DNA of 14,407 nt from positions 1 through 14,407 of the forward strand of contig VYDD01000264.1 in assembly GCA_009843625.1 (NCBI GenBank). The letters are read 5' to 3'. Source of the stretch: Gammaproteobacteria bacterium. GTDB taxonomy: Bacteria; Gemmatimonadota; Gemmatimonadetes; Longimicrobiales; Gaopeijiaceae. The position numbers and the translations under genes were made by a program. The notes under the pieces were generated by a model. It had not been told where the DNA came from, did no database searches, and saw nothing but the letters and a program-made list of their open reading frames with translations. This document shows positions 8,301 through 14,407 of the stretch, in pieces (within the stretch, counting starts at the first letter, position 1; each line of letters opens with the position of its first letter).

Positions 8301-8389
8301 GGGTGCTCGACGACCTGATCAACACCCAGCCGGCGGTCACCTATCAGCGGAAGGTGACATTCCACGAACCGGCGGCGGCGGGACACTAG
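5381..8389 (+). CDS. actB: ActB, molybdopterin-oxidoreductase-like/Fe-S fusion subunit
   Basis: A 1002-residue protein. A Tat signal (RRDFLR, 7-12) ends in MFGC with Cys26, a possible lipobox. Residues about 50-760 form the B1 domain, resembling molybdopterin oxidoreductases; in characterised complexes it carries no molybdenum cofactor. Here C56, C59, C63 and C91 still form a CxxCx3Cx27C motif followed by ARG. Residues 766-980 form the ferredoxin-like B2 domain: C773/776/779/783, C832/835/840/844, C864/870/874 with T867 where the second Cys would be, and C912/915/942/946. This predicts three [4Fe-4S] and one [3Fe-4S] cluster, as known for ActB. It relays electrons from ActC to ActA. An in-frame ATG at 5306 would add 25 charged residues; 5381 gives a normal Tat n-region and has a purine-rich GAGAAGCGAGA just upstream. 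Confidence 0.93.
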   Translation: MSGGIQRRDFLRVVGASGAGATMFGCSTENVEKLIPYVVPPEEITPGVATWYASVCGECPAGCGIWVRTREGRAVKIEGNPEHPVSGGALCARGHSSLQGLYNPDRLTGPMMREGDGFAPVSWEDAEAQLVERLGAAGGNVLLVTGSDGGALGHLFDRFAEVTGGTRVEYEALSEAPLRAAARIAFGRDVVPAYDFEAARFVLSFGADFLETWLSPTAYGRGFARTSAIDPMGSKGRFVFVAPRLSLTGQNADEWFPIRAGSEASVALAMAAVIAGDGADAGPYADLLAGFDLDAAANAAGLSTEEIADLARRFVAEGPGLALGPGVSGQHRGSTGANLAVLVLNHVAGNIGRSVHLALPDQAAASPSYASLESAIGSMRAGEVSVALVHGANPAYSLPPAAGFAEAFGAVPFKVSFASALDETARLADLVLPDTHPLESWGDSHPRPGVHALRQPVMRPVPLFDARATGDVLLSAANTLGQDLGAGDFQGYVRARWQEMGLAGGDDFDGFWREALRRGVVLSETGEEEDAAALLAPDPAVGFDVPSLDGDEDGLALVVYPSSRFGDGRQANRSWMQELPDPVSKITWHSWLEVHPATAERHGLREGDVVRVSSPHGQVELPVWPYAGVREDVAAVAMGGGHTGYGRFADGNGVNPMALLPAESEEPSGGMVHLATRVAVEATGEWRKLASIHGSGHTQEDRNIAPAVALADVGQAEDEHDEHALYELQEVGGFVSVPADGEPGDFPLPGARHGEYDPETTPRWAMAIDLDKCTGCSACVTACQAENNVPVVGEQELLMGRDIQWMRIENYFETVDASHVGPVDVRFTPMLCQHCGNAPCEPVCPVFAAYHTPDGLNAQVYNRCVGTRYCANNCPYKVRVFNWYEYSDVPEPLNWQYNPDVTVRGEGVMEKCTFCVQRIRDAENHAVLEGRTVPDGEVVTACQQSCPAEAIVFGNIRDPNSRVAQITASERSYRVLDDLINTQPAVTYQRKVTFHEPAAAGH

Positions 8390-8441
8390 AAGCAGGGCGC
8401 CCTCCGGCCCGCTGGCCGGCGAACACGCGCCCAGGAGAAGG

Positions 8442-9814
<1,373 letters not shown>

Positions 9815-9818
<4 letters not shown>

Positions 9819-10339
9819 GCGCGCAAGCCGGCCTGCTGGCTTCGTTCGACTACCTCGACGGGGCGGTGGACGCCGTCAAGGCGCTGCGCAAGTCGGGATT
9901 CCGCAGGATCATCGCCTATTCCCCACTTCCCGAGCATCATCTGGAGGAAGCGCTGGGGTACGATCAGAGTCCCGTGCGCGTGTTCGCGCTGGTGGGAGGG
10001 CTGACCGGTGCCGCGACCGGGTTTGCGTTCACCACGTGGACGTCGATGGACTGGCCGCTGGTGACGGGCGGCAAGCCCATCGTGTCGATCCCGGCGTACT
10101 TCATCATCGCGTTCGAGCTGGCGGTGCTGTTCGGCGCGCTGGCCACGGTCATCGGCGTCTTCATCAACGCGAAGCTCCCCCGGCTGCGCCCGCCCGTGGT
10201 CTACGATCCCGGCTTCAGCGGCGGACGCTTCGGAATCCACGTGAGCGCGCCCGCCGACCGCATCGAGGAAGCCCGCCGGATCCTCAGCGGAAGCGGTCCG
10301 GCCGAACTCACGGAAGAACCTGCCCCGTCCCATGGCTGA
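9815..10339 (+). CDS. actD: ActD, DUF3341 membrane subunit of alternative complex III
   Basis: A 174-residue protein. A cytoplasmic ferredoxin-like N-terminal part (1-52, with DYLDGAVDAVKALRKSGF) precedes a membrane hairpin: helix 1 at about 56-75, the conserved TGGKP loop at 84-88, and helix 2 at about 93-117, including the PAYFIIAFELAVL segment with Glu101 within the membrane. The C-terminal tail contains GGRFGIHVSAP, a second short alpha/beta element. This is the typical layout of ActD/DUF3341. The subunit packs against ActC/ActF; its exact role is not settled, though membrane acidic residues have been discussed in proton-transfer models. It overlaps actC by 4 bases and actE by 8 bases (ATGGCTGA), so translation is coupled on both sides. 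Confidence 0.92.
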
Positions 10340-10967
10340 CCGACCTCGCTCGCGCACCCCCGTCCGCTTCGTCGCGGCCGCCCTGCTGGCCGGGCTCGTG
10401 AGCGCGTGCTCGCCCTTCGACGACCTCATGGTGCAGATCTTCGGGCGCAGCATGCGCGACCAGCGCTCGTTCGACCCCTACGAGAACACGCTGCTGCCGC
10501 CGGAGGGCTCGGTTCCCTTCTCGGCCGGCAACTTCTCCGCCGGTCCGGACCAGATCTCCGTCGGGCAGCCGGACCCGTCGGCCGAGATGCCGCCGTTCTT
10601 CACGGCGACGGAAGTCCTTACGCAGGCTCCGGTGGTCATGGAGATGGTCAATCCGGTCGAAGCCACCGCCGAGTCGCTGGCGCGCGGCGAGCGGCTCTAC
10701 AACCGCTTCTGCGTTCCGTGCCACAGCGCGGACGGGGTGGGCGCCAACGCCGCCCTCGCCCCGCTGCATCCCATGGTCCCCCTGTTCAACCTGTCGAGCG
10801 CGGCCACCGCGGTCCGTCCCGATGGCTACATGTACGGCGTCATTCGCGTGGGGCGGGGACTGATGCCCGCCTACGGACACCAGATTCCGCACTACGACCG
10901 CTGGCACATCGTCAATCACATTCGCCAGCTGCAGGCGCAGGCGGGCAACGCGCCCCCGGGGGAGTAG
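10332..10967 (+). CDS. actE: ActE, monoheme cytochrome c lipoprotein
   Basis: A 211-residue lipoprotein. Basic n-region, hydrophobic FVAAALLAGL and lipobox VSAC with Cys26 indicate lipid anchoring after export. The first half contains the conserved segment RSMRDQRSFDPYE and the PPEGSVP region typical of ActE. The cytochrome c domain has one heme motif, CVPCH (127-131), and a probable axial Met178 in GLMPAYG. In alternative complex III, ActE receives electrons from ActA hemes and is a likely exit point to the oxidase or a soluble carrier. It starts within actD (8-base overlap), with only a weak purine stretch upstream, so it probably depends on coupling. It ends 4 bases before actF. Confidence 0.92.
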   Translation: MADRPRSRTPVRFVAAALLAGLVSACSPFDDLMVQIFGRSMRDQRSFDPYENTLLPPEGSVPFSAGNFSAGPDQISVGQPDPSAEMPPFFTATEVLTQAPVVMEMVNPVEATAESLARGERLYNRFCVPCHSADGVGANAALAPLHPMVPLFNLSSAATAVRPDGYMYGVIRVGRGLMPAYGHQIPHYDRWHIVNHIRQLQAQAGNAPPGE

Positions 10968-10971
10968 CGGC

Positions 10972-12270
10972 ATGGCCCACATCCACGTCCCGGCCGACAT
11001 CCCGGTTCGCCATCTGGAGCGCTCCCGGGGCTTCTCGATGTTCTGCGGAGCCCTCTTCCTCATCGGCGTGATCTCGCTCTTCGTGCTCCGCGCCGCCGAT
11101 CCCGCGCGCGCCGAGCAGGCCTACTCGGCCAATTGGCTCTTCTTCTTCGCGGTCGCCGAGGGCGCGATGCTCCTGTGCGCGGTGACCACCATCGTGAAGG
11201 CCAAATGGAACTGGTCGGTCCGGCGCGTGAGCCTCGCCTTCGCCGCCTACCTGCCGATCGCGTTCATCCTCTTCCTGCCCATGCTGGGTCTCCGGGAATC
11301 GTACTTCCCCTGGATCGAGGCGATGGAGTCGGATCCCATCGTGCAGGCGAAGGCCGCGTACCTGAACATCCCGTTCCTCGTCGCGCGCAACGTGGCCGGG
11401 CTGCTGCTGCTGATCGGGCTGAGCCTGTACCTGGCGTATCAGGCGCTCCGTCCGGACATGGGGCTGGTCGAGCGCGGCGGTGATGCGGGCCGGGAACGCT
11501 GGCGTGCAAGCCTTACGTCGGACTGGATGGGGCAGGAAGCCGAGGAAACCGCGAGCGCCCGCCGCATGGGCCGGGTGGCCCCCGCCTTCATCCTGGTCTA
11601 CGCCGCCGTGATGAGCATGGTGGTCTACGACTTCGCCATGTCGCTCGAGCCCCACTGGTTCTCCACCATCTTCGGAGCCTGGTACTTCATGGGCGGCTTC
11701 TGGGGCGGCATCGCCTCCACCGCCCTCATCGTCGTGCTGCTGAAGCGCCGCCACGCGGATCTGAACCGGCTGATGGGCCTGCAGCAGATGCACGACCTGG
11801 GCAAGCTGACCTTCGCCTTCTGCGTGTTCTGGACCTACATCTTCTTCGCTCAGTACATCGTCATCTGGTACGGAAAGCTGCCGTGGGAACAGGCGTGGGT
11901 CGTACACCGGACCAACGAGACCTGGGGACCGTTTGCGCTCGCCCTGGTGCTGATGTGCTTCGTCATCCCCTTCGCGGGACTCATCGGGCGCCGGCCCAAG
12001 ATGAACCCCGCGATCCTCGCCAGCTTCGTCTGCGTCATCCTGGCGGGGCTCTGGCTGGAACACCACCTGCTGATCGCGCCCTCTCTGCGGCTCGAGGGGC
12101 CGACCATCGGGCTCTGGGAGGGACTGGTGACGCTGGTCTTCCTGGGACCGCTGCTCTGGAGCGTGCGCTGGTTCCTGAGCACGTTTCCGGTTGTGCAGGT
12201 ATGGCAGCCGCCGGAGCAGTTGGAGATGGTGGATCTGGAGGTGATGCGGGAGGAAGCCGGCGTCCGTTAG
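10972..12270 (+). CDS. actF: ActF, NrfD-like membrane subunit of alternative complex III
   Basis: A 432-residue membrane protein with about ten hydrophobic helices, homologous in architecture to ActC. Recognisable ActF signatures are VVYDFAMSLEPHWFSTIFG around 219-237 followed by AWYFMGGFWGG, and FWTYIFFAQYIVIWYGKLP around 284-302. A soluble loop (about 160-195, rich in Arg and Glu) interrupts the bundle after the fourth helix. ActF does not hold the confirmed quinol site; it packs with ActC and ActD and has been proposed to contribute to proton translocation. GGAG 7 bases before the ATG serves as its ribosome-binding site. It is the last gene of the cluster here; no actG follows. Confidence 0.92.
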   Translation: MAHIHVPADIPVRHLERSRGFSMFCGALFLIGVISLFVLRAADPARAEQAYSANWLFFFAVAEGAMLLCAVTTIVKAKWNWSVRRVSLAFAAYLPIAFILFLPMLGLRESYFPWIEAMESDPIVQAKAAYLNIPFLVARNVAGLLLLIGLSLYLAYQALRPDMGLVERGGDAGRERWRASLTSDWMGQEAEETASARRMGRVAPAFILVYAAVMSMVVYDFAMSLEPHWFSTIFGAWYFMGGFWGGIASTALIVVLLKRRHADLNRLMGLQQMHDLGKLTFAFCVFWTYIFFAQYIVIWYGKLPWEQAWVVHRTNETWGPFALALVLMCFVIPFAGLIGRRPKMNPAILASFVCVILAGLWLEHHLLIAPSLRLEGPTIGLWEGLVTLVFLGPLLWSVRWFLSTFPVVQVWQPPEQLEMVDLEVMREEAGVR

Positions 12271-12276
12271 CCGGTC

Positions 12277-12290
12277 CGCCTCCGGAGGCG
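12277..12290 (+). terminator. Short palindrome after actF, possible terminator
   Basis: CGCCTCCGGAGGCG is a perfect 14-base palindrome 6 bases after the actF stop, able to form a 5-bp hairpin with a CCGG loop, followed only by TTT. Its GGAGG half could instead serve as a ribosome-binding site for an ATG at 12301. It is weak as a terminator and could be a chance palindrome. Confidence 0.25.
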
Positions 12291-12345
12291 TTTCGACGCG
12301 ATGAAGTGCATTTCGCTTGGTTCCGGTGGCCGTTGGGGCACCCTC

Positions 12346-13531
12346 ATGCTCAGGCCGCAGGAAAGCTCCAGCTCTGCCGCAGGAGCGAAGATTGCGGTTG
12401 CGTTGGCGGTGGTGGCCGCAGCGTCGTGCGCAACCGGGGAGCGTGACGTCGGCACATCGGTCGTCTACGACTCCGCCGGCGTGACCATCATCGAGAATCC
12501 GGAGCCCGACAGGCCGCTGGGTGTCGAAGTCACGCCGATAGCCGATCTCATACCTCCCGACAGCGCGCTCACGGTGGTGTCCTGGGGTGTCACGACCGAT
12601 GAGGCGACCGGCCGGATCTACGTGACCGATCAACCCAATGACCGGGTCGTCGTGTTCGACGCCTCGGGAGGGTATGCGGGCGCCCTGGGACGCTCGGGGG
12701 ACGGACCCGGAGAGTTTCGCAATCCCGTCGCGGGGGCGGTGGATCCCTCGGGATCGCTTGTTGTGTGGGACAGCCGTCGCCGCATCCTCAATCGCTGGTC
12801 GAGCGGTGGAGACTACCTCGGCGAAGAGCGTCCGGGTCTGGACTACGGAGGCTTCCGCCTCGCGGTGGGAACCGACTGGTTCGCAGCGGTGACGTACACG
12901 GCGGTGGAAATGGCGATCAGGCGGCAATTGGTCGTCCGCAGCGACGGAGACGCCACGACGCTGCAGGAAGCCACCGAGGAGATGGTCCCGCTGGAGCTGA
13001 GTGGCTGGGTCCATACCGGCCTCGAAGCCGTTCTCCCCCATGATCGTCTGGACGAACCGGAGCGACTCCATCTTCTTTCTCAGCGGACCCGACTACCGTA
13101 TCGACAAGAGCGTCGGCGGTTCGCTGGTGCTGAGTTTCAGGCGGCCTGTGGATCCAATCGAGGTGACGGACGAGATGGCCGTCAGGAGCATCGAGTCGGG
13201 TCCGGGGCCCTATGGCGCCATCATGCGGCGGACCGGGCTGGAGGCGGAGGACATCGTGAGCGCGCTCGGCTACGAGGAGCGCATCTCGCCTGTCCTGAGG
13301 GTGACATCCGTCCCGGGAGGACGGCTCTGGGTCACCCGCACCCTGGATGGGTTCACCCCCCACGTCGTGGATGTCTTCGACGCTTCGGGAAGCTACGAGG
13401 GCACGTTCGATGCGCCTGGGATGCCGGTTGCGTTCGTGTCCGATTCCACCTTCGTGGCGCTTCGGACGGACGAATTCGGAGAGACAACCCTGTCACTCCA
13501 GCGGGTGCGAATGAGCGAAGGGAGCTTCTGA
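12346..13531 (+). pseudogene. 6-bladed beta-propeller lipoprotein, frameshifted
   Basis: The N-terminal part reads in the frame of 12346: basic/hydrophobic leader IAVALAVVAAAS with Cys28 as lipobox cysteine, then propeller-like repeats including GRSGDGPGEFRNP, a signature of the 6-bladed NHL-like propellers frequent in Gemmatimonadota. At about 13000-13045 the sense sequence moves to the next frame (+1), which continues with SGPDYRIDKSVGGSLVLSFRRP to a TGA at 13531. Dropping one C from the run of five at 13035-13039 would rejoin the halves as a 394-residue protein. The original frame past this point is arginine-rich nonsense. So this is either a real frameshift mutation or a base-call error. 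An ATG at 12301 is an alternative start but gives an overlong n-region. Function is unknown; related proteins are exported sensors or binding proteins. It is not obviously part of the act operon. Confidence 0.7.
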
Positions 13532-13541
13532 AGAGGCCGTT

Positions 13542-13572
13542 GTAGCGGCAGTCGGCGCCCGCCCGTCGCTAC
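13542..13572. terminator. Inverted repeat between convergent genes
   Basis: GTAGCGGC (13542-13549) and GTCGCTAC (13565-13572) can pair over 8 positions (one G-U) around a 15-base GC-rich loop, exactly between the propeller gene stop and the end of the phosphatase gene, overlapping its stop codon. The location suits a bidirectional terminator, but there is no T-run on either side. Confidence 0.3.
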
Positions 13573-14363
13573 GGGTCCCCAGCCAGCAACTTCAGCACCT
13601 GCGGGTGGAGCCCGGGATTGCTGGAGACTCCTGAACCACCGTGGATGGTGGGCTCGCCCGAAACGTCCGTGAAGCACCCGCCCGCTTCCGTGAGGATCGT
13701 CAGCAGGGGCGCGGCGTCCCAGGAGGCGAGTATCGGATCGACCATGACCTGTGCGCGGCCGGTGGCCACCAGGACGTGGCCGTAGCAGTCGCCCCAGCTG
13801 CGCGTGATGCGGGCGGCGGCGGCGAGGGCTCTCCAGCCGGCCTCGCCGGCATGGCCGTGAAAGACGCTCTCGTCTGTGGTGAGCACCAGGCTCCGGTCCA
13901 GCCGATTTTCGCTTGAAACCGAGCACGGCTCGCCGTTCCAGCGGCACCCCAGGCCCTTGGCCGCCGTGACCGTCTCCCCGAGCGCAGGCAGGTGGACAAC
14001 CCCTGCGACGGGCTCATCCTCCACCTCGATGCCGATCAGGACGCCCCACAGCGGCACCCCGTGAACGAACGACTTCGTGCCGTCGATCGGGTCCAGGATC
14101 CAGCGCACGGAAGCTCCGGGAAGCACTTCGCCATGCTCTTCGCCGACGATGCCGTGATCCGGGTAGCGTCGCCGGATCTCCGCGCGCAGCAGGCTCTCGG
14201 CTTCCCGGTCCGCGATGGTCACCGGGGTGTCGTCCGCCTTGGTCTCGACCTCGATCCGGGTGCCGAAATACCCCATTGCGACCTTCCCGGCGGCGCGCGC
14301 GAACTCATCGGCCGTGCGCGCCAGGTCAGCGAGTTCGATCGGGGTCGGATGGGCAGCGTTCAT
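13569..14363 (-). CDS. hisN: Inositol monophosphatase family, probable histidinol phosphatase
   Basis: A 264-residue protein of normal family length. The metal-binding motifs of the Mg-dependent IMPase/FBPase fold are complete: GEE with Glu75, DPIDGTKSF with Asp91 and Asp94, and SWDAAP with Asp216; TKADDTPVTIADREAE (41-56) is the usual upstream segment. The TKSFVHGVPLWGVLIGIE stretch resembles HisN-type histidinol-phosphate phosphatases (the penultimate step of histidine synthesis) more than inositol phosphatases, but the substrate cannot be decided from the sequence; inositol-1-phosphate or 3'-phosphoadenosine 5'-phosphate are alternatives. The protein is cytoplasmic, with no signal peptide. 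Start ATG 14363 has no clear Shine-Dalgarno in the 44 bases available upstream. It is convergent with the propeller gene, 37 bases apart. Confidence 0.85.
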   Translation of the reverse strand: MNAAHPTPIELADLARTADEFARAAGKVAMGYFGTRIEVETKADDTPVTIADREAESLLRAEIRRRYPDHGIVGEEHGEVLPGASVRWILDPIDGTKSFVHGVPLWGVLIGIEVEDEPVAGVVHLPALGETVTAAKGLGCRWNGEPCSVSSENRLDRSLVLTTDESVFHGHAGEAGWRALAAAARITRSWGDCYGHVLVATGRAQVMVDPILASWDAAPLLTILTEAGGCFTDVSGEPTIHGGSGVSSNPGLHPQVLKLLAGDP

Positions 14364-14407
14364 GGCGGAGAGCGGGGCGCGGCGGGGAGTCGGTGCACTG
14401 CGAGGGG

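Noticed and set aside
5195..8386. A 1063-codon open frame on the minus strand opposite actB
   Set aside because: It is an exact antisense shadow of a clearly recognised gene; the translation is His/Arg/Gly-rich with no family resemblance.
5381..8389. Reading actB as an active molybdenum oxidoreductase
   Set aside because: The fused B2 Fe-S domain and the act gene order identify it as ActB, whose B1 domain has no molybdenum cofactor in known complexes.
10912..13071. A 719-codon minus-strand open frame opposite actF and the propeller gene
   Set aside because: It spans two unrelated sense genes and their spacer; no motifs.
13045..13545. Continuation of the propeller gene's first frame to 13545
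   Set aside because: It becomes Arg/Gly/His-rich nonsense, while the neighbouring frame carries the propeller-like sequence.

Overview
This is a high-GC bacterial window, probably from the phylum Gemmatimonadota. That placement is an inference from gene content: a GWxTD-domain TPR lipoprotein-like gene, a 6-bladed beta-propeller lipoprotein and an alternative complex III operon occurring together, with extreme GC bias that leaves long meaningless open frames antisense to real genes. No tRNA, rRNA, CRISPR array, transposase or other mobile-element signature was found.

Left part (1-4354): the window opens inside a plus-strand LuxC-like acyl-CoA reductase gene whose stop codon interlocks (CTAG) with that of a convergent 62-residue AbrB/SpoVT-type DNA-binding protein. 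A 240-base spacer separates this from a minus-strand pair: an unrecognised 97-residue protein followed, 5 bases later, by an exported 768-residue TPR + GWxTD protein that appears to start at TTG.

Centre (4355-12270): a 365-base divergent intergenic region holds a sigma70-like promoter candidate. It drives the complete plus-strand operon actA-actB-actC-actD-actE-actF, encoding alternative complex III, the quinol:electron-acceptor oxidoreductase that replaces cytochrome bc1. ActA is a pentaheme cytochrome c. ActB is a fused molybdopterin-oxidoreductase-like plus four-cluster ferredoxin-like subunit. ActC and ActF are NrfD-like ten-helix quinol-site/membrane subunits, ActD is a two-helix DUF3341 subunit and ActE is a monoheme lipoprotein cytochrome c. 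C-D and D-E overlap and E-F are 4 bases apart, so translation is tightly coupled. Electrons would flow from quinol at ActC through ActB Fe-S clusters to the ActA/ActE hemes, and then to an oxidase that is not encoded here.

Right part (12271-14407): a beta-propeller lipoprotein gene whose reading frame is broken near a run of five C's, then a convergent minus-strand inositol-monophosphatase-family gene, probably a HisN-type histidinol phosphatase.

The window is mainly ordinary respiratory and housekeeping DNA. I see no clear undescribed system. The points most worth following are the retained four-cysteine motif in the ActB N-terminal domain, the frameshift, and the GWxTD/small-protein pair.
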